Part shown: piece after piece, positions 1 to 7,675 of the stretch | How positions within the stretch are numbered: the first letter of the stretch is position 1 | Layout of the letters: each line of letters begins with the position of its first letter | Source of the DNA: Streptomyces cynarae | Lineage (GTDB): Bacteria > Actinomycetota > Actinomycetes > Streptomycetales > Streptomycetaceae | DNA: 64,000 nucleotides | Direction: 5' to 3' | Assembly: GCF_025642135.1 (NCBI RefSeq) | Contig: NZ_CP106793.1 | Location: forward strand, 7,594,001-7,658,000 | Program-made: the position numbers and the translations under genes | Notes under the pieces: generated by a model | What the model was told of the DNA's origin: nothing | What the model saw: the letters and a program-made list of their open reading frames with translations, nothing else | The model's database searches: none

Positions 1-822
1 CGCGGCCTCCTCGACTCGGTGGCCAAGCAGGACGGCGACCCCGTCGAGGTGGTCGTGGTCGGCAACGGCTCCCCGGTCCCGGACGTCCCCGACGGCGTTC
101 GCACGATCGAGCTGCCCGAGAACCTCGGCATCCCCGGCGGCCGCAACGTCGGCATCGAGGCCTTCGGCCCCGGCGGCACCGACGCCGACGTGCTGCTCTT
201 CCTCGACGACGACGGCCTGCTCGCCCGCACCGACACCGCCGAGCTGTGCCGCGAGGCCTTCGCCGCGGACCCCCGGCTCGGCATCATCAGCTTCCGCATC
301 GCCGACCCCGACACAGGCGAGACCCAGCGCCGCCACGTGCCCCGGCTGCGCGCCTCCGACCCGATGCGCTCCTCGCGGGTGACCACCTTCCTGGGCGGCG
401 CCAACGCCGTCCGCACGAAGGTCTTCGCCGAGGTCGGCGGCCTGCCGGACGAGTTCTTCTACGCCCATGAGGAGACCGACCTGGCCTGGCGGGCCCTGGA
501 CGCGGGCTGGATGATCGACTACCGGTCGGACATGGTGCTGTACCACCCCACGACCGCGCCCTCCCGGCACGCGGTCTACCACCGGATGGTCGCCCGCAAC
601 CGGGTGTGGCTCGCCCGCCGCAACCTGCCCGCCGTCCTCGTCCCGGTGTACTTGGGCGTCTGGATGCTCCTGACGCTGCTGCGCCGCCCCTCGCGGGCCG
701 CCCTGAGGGCCTGGTTCGGCGGCTTCCGGGAGGGCTGGACGACCCCCTGCGGGCCCCGCCGGCCCATGCGGTGGCGTACGGTCTGGCGGCTCACCCGACT
801 GGGCCGACCCCCGGTGATCTGA
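1..822 (+). CDS. Family 2 glycosyltransferase, 5' end missing
   Basis: The frame is open from the first base, so the N-terminus lies outside the window. About 273 residues are visible. The nucleotide-sugar fold is recognisable: an NLGIPGGRN segment, then the acidic DDD cluster in LLFLDDDG that binds the metal and sugar nucleotide, then GGANAV and the acceptor-side HEETDLAWR motif typical of rhamnosyltransferase-like GT2 enzymes. A hydrophobic stretch near the C-terminus (VPVYLGVWMLLTLL) suggests membrane association. It lies about 100 bp upstream of an ABC-2 polysaccharide exporter in the same direction, so it probably builds the exported glycan or teichoic-acid-like polymer. The exact sugar cannot be read from the sequence. 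Confidence 0.9.
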   Translation, partial: RGLLDSVAKQDGDPVEVVVVGNGSPVPDVPDGVRTIELPENLGIPGGRNVGIEAFGPGGTDADVLLFLDDDGLLARTDTAELCREAFAADPRLGIISFRIADPDTGETQRRHVPRLRASDPMRSSRVTTFLGGANAVRTKVFAEVGGLPDEFFYAHEETDLAWRALDAGWMIDYRSDMVLYHPTTAPSRHAVYHRMVARNRVWLARRNLPAVLVPVYLGVWMLLTLLRRPSRAALRAWFGGFREGWTTPCGPRRPMRWRTVWRLTRLGRPPVI

Positions 823-850
823 CAAGCTCGGTACTCGGAAGCCAGCGGGC

Positions 851-889
851 GGGGGCCCACATCGCGGCTCCACCCGAGCGCGGGCCCCC
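851..889 (+). terminator. GC-rich hairpin between glycosyltransferase and permease
   Basis: GGGGGCCC at 851-858 pairs with GGGCCCCC at 882-889 over a 23-nt loop, just after the glycosyltransferase stop. It could attenuate or end the upstream transcript. No U-tract follows, and the next gene starts 33 bp on, so partial read-through is likely. Confidence 0.4.
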
Positions 890-922
890 CGCGCATCCCG
901 AAAACGGAGAGTTTGCCAACCT

Positions 923-1852
923 GTGAGTGAGACAACGCATGACGGGCGCGTCGCGGTGACCGACGGCCCGTCCGCCGATGGCGGGCTGAGCCCGGCCGAG
1001 CTGGCCGCCAAGTACGGCCTCTCGGTGAGCGGTGCCCGGCCCGGACTCGTCCGCTACGTCCGCCAGCTGTGGGGACGGCGCCACTTCATCCTCGCCTTCT
1101 CGCAGGCGAAGCTCACCGCCCAGTACAGCCAGGCCAAGCTCGGCCAGCTGTGGCAGGTCGCCACCCCGCTGCTGAACGCGCTCGTGTACTACTTCATCTT
1201 CGGGCTGATCCTGAAGGCCAGCCGGGGCATGTCGCACGGGACGTACATCCCGTTCCTGGTGACCGGCGTGTTCGTGTTCACCTTCACCCAGAGCTCGATC
1301 ATGGCGGGCGTCCGGGCGATCTCCGGCAACCTGGGCCTGGTCCGGGCCCTGCACTTCCCGCGCGCCTCGCTGCCCATCTCCTTCGCGCTGCAGCAGCTCC
1401 AGCAGCTGCTCTTCTCGATGATCGTGCTGTTCGCCGTCGCCATCGGGTTCGGCAGCTACCCGAGGCTGTCCTGGCTGCTGATCATCCCGGTCCTGGTGCT
1501 GCAGTTCCTCTTCAACACCGGCCTGTCCCTGATCGTGGCGCGGATGGGTGCCAAGACCCCGGACCTCGCGCAGCTGATGCCCTTCATCCTGCGCACGTGG
1601 ATGTACGCCTCCGGTGTCATGTTCTCCATCCACACCATGCTCGCCGGCCGCCCGGAATGGGTCGTCCGCGCGCTGCAGGCGAATCCGGCCGCCGTCTACA
1701 TGGACCTGATGCGCTTCGCGCTCATCAAGAACTACGGCGCCGCCAACCTCCCGCCGCACGTGTGGGCCATCGCCTTGTTCTGGGCCGTCGTCGTCTTCGC
1801 CGGCGGGTTCGTGTACTTCTGGAAGGCGGAGGAGCGGTACGGCCGTGGCTGA
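923..1852 (+). CDS. ABC-2 type polysaccharide/teichoic acid exporter, permease subunit (TagG/Wzm-like)
   Basis: 309 residues from a GTG start. After a soluble N-terminal part of about 50 residues comes the motif region ILAFSQAKLTAQYSQAKLGQLW, typical of ABC-2 polysaccharide exporters just before the first membrane helix. About six hydrophobic segments follow (for example LLNALVYYFIFGLIL, FLVTGVFVFTFTQ, LLFSMIVLFAVAIGF and the C-terminal HVWAIALFWAVVVFAGGFVYF). The ATPase gene overlaps its 3' end by 8 bp, which fits a two-gene exporter translated together. It is expected to move a lipid-linked glycan across the plasma membrane. The substrate is inferred only from the neighbouring glycosyltransferase. 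Confidence 0.9.
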   Translation: MSETTHDGRVAVTDGPSADGGLSPAELAAKYGLSVSGARPGLVRYVRQLWGRRHFILAFSQAKLTAQYSQAKLGQLWQVATPLLNALVYYFIFGLILKASRGMSHGTYIPFLVTGVFVFTFTQSSIMAGVRAISGNLGLVRALHFPRASLPISFALQQLQQLLFSMIVLFAVAIGFGSYPRLSWLLIIPVLVLQFLFNTGLSLIVARMGAKTPDLAQLMPFILRTWMYASGVMFSIHTMLAGRPEWVVRALQANPAAVYMDLMRFALIKNYGAANLPPHVWAIALFWAVVVFAGGFVYFWKAEERYGRG

Positions 1853-2633
1853 GCAGAACACCGGGGCCAGGGTGCCCACCGTCATCGCGGACGAGCTGCA
1901 CATCGTCTACCGCGTCAACGGTGCCGGGGCCGGCAAGGGCAGCGCGACCGCCGCTCTGAGCCGCATCCTCAAGCGGGGCTCCGACGACGCGGCGCGCGGT
2001 GTCCGCAGGGTGCACGCGGTCAGGGGAGTGTCGTTCGTCGCCTACCGCGGCGAGGCCATCGGGCTGATCGGCTCCAACGGCTCCGGCAAGTCCACGCTGC
2101 TGCGCGCCATCGCCGGACTGCTGCCCCCGGAGAAGGGCAAGGTCTACACCGACGGCCAGCCCTCGCTGCTCGGCGTCAACGCGGCCCTGATGAACGACCT
2201 GACGGGCGAGCGCAACGTCATCCTGGGCGGTCTGGCGATGGGCATGTCACGGGAGGAGATCAAGGCCCGCTACCAGGACATCGTCGACTTCTCGGGCATC
2301 AACGACAAGGGCGACTTCATCACCCTGCCGATGCGCACCTACTCCTCCGGCATGGCCGCCCGGCTGCGCTTCTCCATCGCGGCCGCCAAGGACCACGACG
2401 TCCTCATGATCGACGAGGCCCTCGCCACCGGCGACCGCGCCTTCCAGAAGCGGTCAGAGGACCGCATCCGGGAACTGCGCAAGGAGGCGGGCACGGTGTT
2501 TCTGGTCAGTCACAACAACAAATCCATCCGTGACACCTGCAACCGCGTCCTGTGGCTGGAACGCGGGGAACTCCGGATGGACGGCCCCACGGAAGAGGTC
2601 CTGAAGGAATACGAGAAGTTCACGGGCAAGTGA
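1845..2633 (+). CDS. ABC transporter ATP-binding protein (TagH/Wzt-like)
   Basis: 262 residues from a GTG start that overlaps the permease stop. Walker A is GSNGSGKST near residue 76. A family-typical signature region is present (YSSGMAARLRFSIA), followed by Walker B LMIDEALATGD and the switch histidine in FLVSHNN. The long insert before Walker A and the NEALMNDLTGERN-type segment (here NAALMNDLTGERN) are characteristic of polysaccharide and teichoic-acid exporters. No C-terminal carbohydrate-binding extension is present, so it resembles the short TagH/RfbE type rather than long Wzt. It powers the permease encoded just upstream. The transcript probably ends at the hairpin at 2647-2676. Confidence 0.92.
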   Translation: MAEQNTGARVPTVIADELHIVYRVNGAGAGKGSATAALSRILKRGSDDAARGVRRVHAVRGVSFVAYRGEAIGLIGSNGSGKSTLLRAIAGLLPPEKGKVYTDGQPSLLGVNAALMNDLTGERNVILGGLAMGMSREEIKARYQDIVDFSGINDKGDFITLPMRTYSSGMAARLRFSIAAAKDHDVLMIDEALATGDRAFQKRSEDRIRELRKEAGTVFLVSHNNKSIRDTCNRVLWLERGELRMDGPTEEVLKEYEKFTGK

Positions 2634-2646
2634 TCACCGCCGCCCG

Positions 2647-2676
2647 GGGCCCCGTCGCAACGTTTCGGCGGGGCCC
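2647..2676 (+). terminator. Rho-independent-type terminator after exporter operon
   Basis: GGGCCCCG at 2647-2654 pairs exactly with CGGGGCCC at 2669-2676. The stem extends by a G-U and two further pairs into the loop, giving about 11 pairs. It begins 13 bp after the ATPase stop and separates the exporter from the hopanoid operon. Confidence 0.75.
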
Positions 2677-2993
2677 TGCGTCTGCAAAGGAAACGTCAAC
2701 TCGGGTTCGTCTCAGGAATCTTGGCGCCAATCGGTGTGTTGTTGTGATGTGCAGGACACCCCGCCGAAGCTCCGCGCGTTGTACAACGTAAGCTGTGACA
2801 GTGCTGATTCGCGGCAAGTGGGGCGATAATGCCATACACCCCCACACCTGTCGCGCTGCACGGACAGTCGGGCGGCGTGTCCGAAAGAGGTTGTATTGGG
2901 TCGGCGGTGTAGAACGGGAGATGTGACGGCAATGGCTACGGAAAGTCTCCAGCTCCGCGGGACATGTGCCGTCCCCGCGCCGGGCGGCGAGCG
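2677..2993 (+). promoter_or_regulatory. Upstream region of the hopanoid operon, with a 12-bp perfect palindrome
   Basis: About 320 bp without a convincing gene between the exporter terminator and hpnC. Base composition is less GC-rich than the flanking genes, as expected for a promoter region. A perfect 12-bp palindrome, CGTTGTACAACG, sits at 2777-2788, about 205 bp before the chosen hpnC start, and is a candidate regulator site. A short reading frame beginning with the ATG at 2933 runs 21 codons into the start of hpnC in another frame; it may be a leader peptide or chance. No promoter could be assigned with confidence. Confidence 0.4.
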
Positions 2994-3896
2994 GTGACGC
3001 AAGCCGGGACGGCGCGCATCGGCGACTTGGAGCGCGGCACCCTCGACAAGGCCGCGGACGAGAACTTCCCCGTGGCGCCGTTCTTCCTGCCGAAGGCCTG
3101 GCGGGAAGACCTCATGGCCGTCTACGGCTTCGCCCGGCTGGTCGACGACATCGGTGACGGCGACCTCGCCCCCGGCGGGTCGGACGCCCGCCTGCTCGGC
3201 GTGTCGCCCGAGGAGGCCGGGGACCGCCTGCTCCTCCTGGACGCCTTCGAGGCCGACCTGCGCCGGGTCTTCGACGCGACACCCCGTCACCCCCTCCTGC
3301 GCCGGCTGCAGCCCACGGTCCGGCGCGCCGGCCTCACCCCCGAGCCGTTCCTCGGCCTGATCGCCGCCAACCGCCAGGACCAGCTCGTCAAGCGCTACGA
3401 GACGTACGACGACCTCCTCGCCTACTGCGAACTCTCCGCCAACCCGGTCGGCCGCCTCGTCCTCGCCGTGACCGGCACCTCCACCCCCGAGCGAGTCCGC
3501 CGCTCCGACGCGATCTGCACGGCCCTGCAGATCGTCGAGCACCTCCAGGACGTCGCCGAGGACCGCGACCGCGACCGCATTTATCTGCCCGCCGCGGACA
3601 TGAAGCGCTTCCACGTGCAGGAGGCGGACCTCGCCACGCCCACAACGGGCGCATCGGTGCGCGCGCTGGTCGCGTACGAAGCAGAACGCGCCCGCGATCT
3701 CCTGAATGAAGGCGCCCCCCTGGTGGGTAGCGTCCACGGCAGGCTGAAGCTGCTGCTCGCGGGCTTCGTGGCGGGAGGAAGGGCGGCCATCCACGCGATC
3801 GCCGCAGCCCATTACGACGTACTTCCCGGCCCGCCCAAGCCCGGCAAGCTCCGGTTGCTGCGCGAGGTGGGCGTGACTCTGCGAGGAGAGGGGTGA
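2994..3896 (+). CDS. hpnC: Squalene synthase HpnC (hydroxysqualene to squalene step of the HpnCDE route)
   Basis: 300 residues from the chosen GTG; an in-frame ATG ten codons upstream (2964) is the alternative. The prenyl-synthase fold is shown by the two aspartate motifs RLVDDIGDGD and QDVAEDRDRDRIYLP. The N-terminal ENFPVAPFFLP segment is typical of HpnC rather than HpnD. In the known HpnCDE pathway HpnD makes presqualene diphosphate, HpnC converts it to hydroxysqualene and HpnE reduces that to squalene. This is the first gene of the hopanoid operon. Its stop overlaps the GTG start of hpnD, so the two are probably translationally coupled. Confidence 0.92.
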   Translation: MTQAGTARIGDLERGTLDKAADENFPVAPFFLPKAWREDLMAVYGFARLVDDIGDGDLAPGGSDARLLGVSPEEAGDRLLLLDAFEADLRRVFDATPRHPLLRRLQPTVRRAGLTPEPFLGLIAANRQDQLVKRYETYDDLLAYCELSANPVGRLVLAVTGTSTPERVRRSDAICTALQIVEHLQDVAEDRDRDRIYLPAADMKRFHVQEADLATPTTGASVRALVAYEAERARDLLNEGAPLVGSVHGRLKLLLAGFVAGGRAAIHAIAAAHYDVLPGPPKPGKLRLLREVGVTLRGEG

Positions 3897-4843
3897 TCCG
3901 GACCGTGGAGTCGGAAGAACACGTGTCCCCACCGGTACTCGCCGCGTACCGCTACTGCGAGGCCGTGACCGGGCAGCAGGCCCGTAACTTCGCCTACGGG
4001 ATCAGGCTCCTGCCGACGCCGAAGCGCCGCGCGATGTCGGCGCTCTACGCGTTCTCCCGGCGTGTCGACGACATCGGTGACGGCGCGCTGGCGGCCGACG
4101 TCAAGACGGCTCGGCTGGAGGAGACCCGCGCGCTGCTGGCCCGTATCCGTGACGAGGAGGTGGCCGAGGACGACACCGACCCGGTCGCCGTCGCCCTCAC
4201 CCATGCCGGTCGGCACTTCCCGATCCCCCTCGGCGGCCTCGACGAACTCATCGACGGCGTCCTGATGGACGTACGCGGCGAGACGTACGAGACCTGGGAC
4301 GATCTGAAGGTCTACTGCCGCTGTGTCGCCGGGGCCATCGGACGGCTCTCGCTGGGTGTGTTCGGCACCGAACCGGGGGCGCGCGGCGCCGAGCGCGCGC
4401 CGGAGTATGCCGACACGCTCGGGCTCGCGCTGCAACTCACCAACATCCTCAGGGACATCCGCGAGGACGCCGAGGGCGGCCGCGTCTACCTTCCCGCCGA
4501 CGATCTCGCCAAGTTCGGCTGCTCGGCAGGGTTCCACGGACCGACCCCACCCGAGGGCTCCGACTTCGCGGGCCTCGTGCACTTCGAAGTGCGTCGGGCC
4601 CGCGCTCTTTTCGCCGAGGGATACCGGCTGCTGCCCATGCTCGACCGGCGCAGCGGCGCCTGCGTCGCCGCCATGGCCGGCATCTACCGCCGGCTCCTGG
4701 ACCGTATCGAGCGCGAGCCGGAGGCCGTGCTGCGCGGCCGGGTCTCGCTGCCCGGGCGTGAGAAGGCGTACGTCGCTGTGCGCGGCCTGTCGGGGCTCGA
4801 CGCGCGGAACGTGTCCCGACGGACCGTCAGGAGGCGTGTGTGA
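3893..4843 (+). CDS. hpnD: Presqualene diphosphate synthase HpnD
   Basis: 316 residues. The GTG start overlaps the hpnC stop in a GTGA arrangement. Both Mg-binding aspartate motifs of squalene/phytoene synthases are visible: RRVDDIGDG near residue 56 and LRDIREDAEGGRVYLP near residue 188. The opening YCEAVTGQQARNFAYGIRLLP is the family signature that separates HpnD from HpnC. It condenses two farnesyl diphosphates to presqualene diphosphate in the cytoplasm or at the membrane. It lies between hpnC and hpnE in the usual order. The C-terminus is basic (VSRRTVRRRV) and may contact the membrane surface; that last point is inference. Confidence 0.93.
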   Translation: MIRTVESEEHVSPPVLAAYRYCEAVTGQQARNFAYGIRLLPTPKRRAMSALYAFSRRVDDIGDGALAADVKTARLEETRALLARIRDEEVAEDDTDPVAVALTHAGRHFPIPLGGLDELIDGVLMDVRGETYETWDDLKVYCRCVAGAIGRLSLGVFGTEPGARGAERAPEYADTLGLALQLTNILRDIREDAEGGRVYLPADDLAKFGCSAGFHGPTPPEGSDFAGLVHFEVRRARALFAEGYRLLPMLDRRSGACVAAMAGIYRRLLDRIEREPEAVLRGRVSLPGREKAYVAVRGLSGLDARNVSRRTVRRRV

Positions 4844-4979
4844 TCGACACCCCGGTTCCGTCTCCCGCCACCTCCGAAAAGCGGCAGGCAACCCTCCGAT
4901 GCGGCGCGGCGTCCCTGACTGCGACGGCCTGCCGTGCATCGTTCAAGCACCACGGTGGACCGGCACGGGAGGAAGCACG

Positions 4980-6425
4980 ATGAGCGACGGCACCCATGCG
5001 GAGGACCCGGTCGCGGACACCGGGGGTCACCGTGGCATGCCGTCCTCGCCCGGCACGTCCGCCGTGGTGGTCGGGGGCGGACTCGCCGGGATCACGGCCG
5101 CGCTGGCGCTCGCCGACGCCGGGGTGCGGGTCACCCTGCTGGAGGGACGACCGCGGCTCGGCGGACTCGCGTTCTCCTTCCACCGCGGCGATCTGACCGT
5201 CGACAACGGCCAGCACGTCTACTTGCGCTGCTGCACCGCGTACCGCTGGTTCCTCGACCGCATCGACGCCTCCACGCTCGCGCCCCTGCAGGATCGTCTC
5301 GACGTGCCCGTTCTCGACGCGAACGCCGCACCGGGACGGCGGCTCGGCAGACTACGGCGCGACGCGCTGCCCGTACCCCTGCATCTCGGGCGCAGCCTGG
5401 CCACCTATCCGCATCTCTCGCTCGCCGAGCGCGCCAAGGTGGGGCGTGCCGCACTGGCGCTGCGAGCACTTGACCTCGCGGACCCCGCGCTCGACGCGCA
5501 GGACTTCGGCAGCTGGCTGACCGCGCACGGTCAGTCGGCGCGTGCCGTCGAGGCACTGTGGGACCTGGTCGGGGTCGCCACCCTCAACGCGGTGGCCGGC
5601 GACGCCTCGCTCGGGCTCGCCGCGATGGTGTTCAAGACGGGCCTGCTGTCCGACCCCGGCGCGGCCGACATCGGCTGGGCACGCGTCCCGCTGGGCGAAC
5701 TGCACGACCGGCTGGCCCGCAAGGCGCTCGACTCCGCGGGCGTCCGAACCGAGCTCCGTACACGCGTCACCTCCATCTCCATTGACGAAAACGGGGTCTG
5801 GAGCGTTCAGGTTCCCGGCGAGCGCATCGAAACGGACGCCGTCGTCCTCGCCGTTCCGCAGCGCGAGGCCCACGATCTGCTGCCCCCCGGCGCCCTGGAG
5901 GCCCCCGAGCGGCTGCTGGACATCGGCACCGCGCCGATCCTCAACATCCACGTCGTCTATGACCGCAAGGTGCTCAACCGCCCGTTCTTCGCCGCCCTCG
6001 GCTCCCCGGTCCAGTGGGTCTTCGACCGCACCGAGGCCTCCGGACTGCGCGAGGGCCAGTACCTGGCGCTGTCGCAGTCGGCGGCCCAGGAGGAGATCGA
6101 CGAGCCGGTCGCCGTACTGCGCGAGCGCTACCTGCCCGAGCTCCAGCGGCTGTTGCCCGCCACCCGCGGCGCCCAGGTGAAGGACTTCTTCGTGACCCGG
6201 GAGCGCACGGCGACGTTCGCCCCCAGCCCTGGCGTCGGGCGTCTGAGGCCCGGCGCCCGCACCAAGGCCCCCGGCCTCTGCCTGGCCGGAGCGTGGACCG
6301 CCACCGGGTGGCCCGCGACCATGGAGAGTGCGGTCCGCAGTGGCATCGGTGCGGCGGGCGCCGCACTCGGCGCGCTGGGCCGGTCCGGCGCCCACCTCCC
6401 CGATCTCTTCGAGGAGGCGGCATGA
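4980..6425 (+). CDS. hpnE: Hydroxysqualene dehydroxylase HpnE (FAD-dependent)
   Basis: 481 residues. The reading frame is open far upstream, but the ATG at 4980 is chosen because a GGAGG-like site precedes it and the protein from there starts just before the FAD fold. The Rossmann motif AVVVGGGLAGITAALALADAG lies near residue 28. The conserved FSFHRGDLTVDNGQHV segment of squalene-associated desaturases follows, and the C-terminal GLCLAGAWTATGWPATMESAVRSG motif closes the FAD site. Its role is reduction of hydroxysqualene to squalene. It is separated from hpnD by 136 bp, the largest gap in the first part of the operon, and its stop overlaps the start of the next gene (ATGA). Confidence 0.92.
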   Translation: MSDGTHAEDPVADTGGHRGMPSSPGTSAVVVGGGLAGITAALALADAGVRVTLLEGRPRLGGLAFSFHRGDLTVDNGQHVYLRCCTAYRWFLDRIDASTLAPLQDRLDVPVLDANAAPGRRLGRLRRDALPVPLHLGRSLATYPHLSLAERAKVGRAALALRALDLADPALDAQDFGSWLTAHGQSARAVEALWDLVGVATLNAVAGDASLGLAAMVFKTGLLSDPGAADIGWARVPLGELHDRLARKALDSAGVRTELRTRVTSISIDENGVWSVQVPGERIETDAVVLAVPQREAHDLLPPGALEAPERLLDIGTAPILNIHVVYDRKVLNRPFFAALGSPVQWVFDRTEASGLREGQYLALSQSAAQEEIDEPVAVLRERYLPELQRLLPATRGAQVKDFFVTRERTATFAPSPGVGRLRPGARTKAPGLCLAGAWTATGWPATMESAVRSGIGAAGAALGALGRSGAHLPDLFEEAA

Positions 6426-7558
6426 GCGTCGATTCGCTGGAAACGGGCCCCCGCACCCCCGGTATCGCAACAAGAGGAGAGACCGTGCCCACTGTGCCCC
6501 CGGCCGAGACGGCCGCCCCGAGGACCGCGGTGGACGTGTCCGCGCTCCTGGAGCGCGGCCGGACGCTGGCCACCCCGGTGCTGCGGTCGGCCGTCGACCG
6601 CCTGGCGCCGCCCATGGACACCGTCGCCGCCTACCACTTCGGCTGGATCGACGCCCAGGGCAACCCCGCGGACGGCGACGGCGGAAAGGCCGTGCGCCCC
6701 GCGCTGGCCCTGCTGTCCGCCGAGGCCGCCGGCCGGGCGCCCGAGGTGGGCGTGCCCGGCGCGGTCGCGGTCGAGCTGGTGCACAACTTCTCCCTGCTGC
6801 ACGACGACCTGATGGACGGTGACGAGCAGCGCCGCCACCGCGACACCGTGTGGAAGGTGCACGGCCCCGCGCAGGCCATCCTGGTCGGCGACGCGCTGTT
6901 CGCCCTGGCCAACGAGGTGCTGCTGGAGATCGGCACCGTCGAGGCCGGCCGCGCCACCCGCCGGCTGACCACCGCCACCCGCGCCCTGATCGACGGTCAG
7001 GCGCAGGACATCTCCTACGAGCACCGCGAGCGGGTCACCGTCGCCGAGTGCCTGGAGATGGAGGGCAACAAGACCGGCGCCCTGCTCGCCTGCGCCTCCT
7101 CCATCGGCGCGGTCCTCGGCGGTGCGGACGACGCGACGGCCGACACGCTGGAGAAGTACGGCTACCACCTCGGCCTCGCCTTCCAGGCCGTCGACGACCT
7201 CCTCGGCATCTGGGGCGACCCGGAGGCCACCGGAAAGCAGACCTGGAGCGATCTGCGCCAGCGCAAGAAGTCCCTGCCGGTCGTGGCCGCGCTGGCGGCA
7301 GGCGGAGAAGCCTCCGAGCGGCTCGGCGAGCTGCTCGCAGAGGACGCCAAGAGCAGCGACTTCGAGAACTTCTCGGAGGAGGAGTTCGCCGCGCGCGCCG
7401 CGCTCATCGAGGAGGCCGGCGGCCGGGAATGGACCGCTCAGGAGGCGCGTCGCCAGCACGCGATCGCCATCGAGGCCCTGGACGCCGTCCGGATGCCCCA
7501 GGAGGTGCGCGACCGGTTCACGGCGCTCGCCGACTTCGTCGTCGTACGGAAGAGATGA
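6422..7558 (+). CDS. Polyprenyl (farnesyl-type) diphosphate synthase
   Basis: 378 residues from the ATG that overlaps the hpnE stop, preceded by GAGGAGG. A second good start is the GTG at 6485, also behind GAGGAG, which would give 357 residues. The first aspartate-rich motif is LLHDDLMDGD and the second is QAVDDLLGIWGD, as in all-trans short-chain prenyl diphosphate synthases. The bulky residues just upstream of the first motif (HNFSLLHDD) suggest a short product such as farnesyl diphosphate. Placed directly before shc and after hpnCDE, it most likely supplies the farnesyl diphosphate used to make squalene. The product length is inferred. Confidence 0.9.
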   Translation: MSVDSLETGPRTPGIATRGETVPTVPPAETAAPRTAVDVSALLERGRTLATPVLRSAVDRLAPPMDTVAAYHFGWIDAQGNPADGDGGKAVRPALALLSAEAAGRAPEVGVPGAVAVELVHNFSLLHDDLMDGDEQRRHRDTVWKVHGPAQAILVGDALFALANEVLLEIGTVEAGRATRRLTTATRALIDGQAQDISYEHRERVTVAECLEMEGNKTGALLACASSIGAVLGGADDATADTLEKYGYHLGLAFQAVDDLLGIWGDPEATGKQTWSDLRQRKKSLPVVAALAAGGEASERLGELLAEDAKSSDFENFSEEEFAARAALIEEAGGREWTAQEARRQHAIAIEALDAVRMPQEVRDRFTALADFVVVRKR

Positions 7559-7675
7559 TCACTATCGGTCGAATACACCTCGCGTAGTCGCCGGCCGGTG
7601 CCCTGAGCGCACGCGCACCGGCCGACGGCGGACCCACAGCAGCACGATTTCGTACGACTGCACGAAGGGGAAGCC

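Noticed and set aside
2689..2712. GGAAAC ... CGTCT, resembling a SigE-type promoter before hpnC
   Set aside because: The two boxes are 13 bp apart, shorter than the usual 16-17 bp, and lie about 280 bp from the gene.
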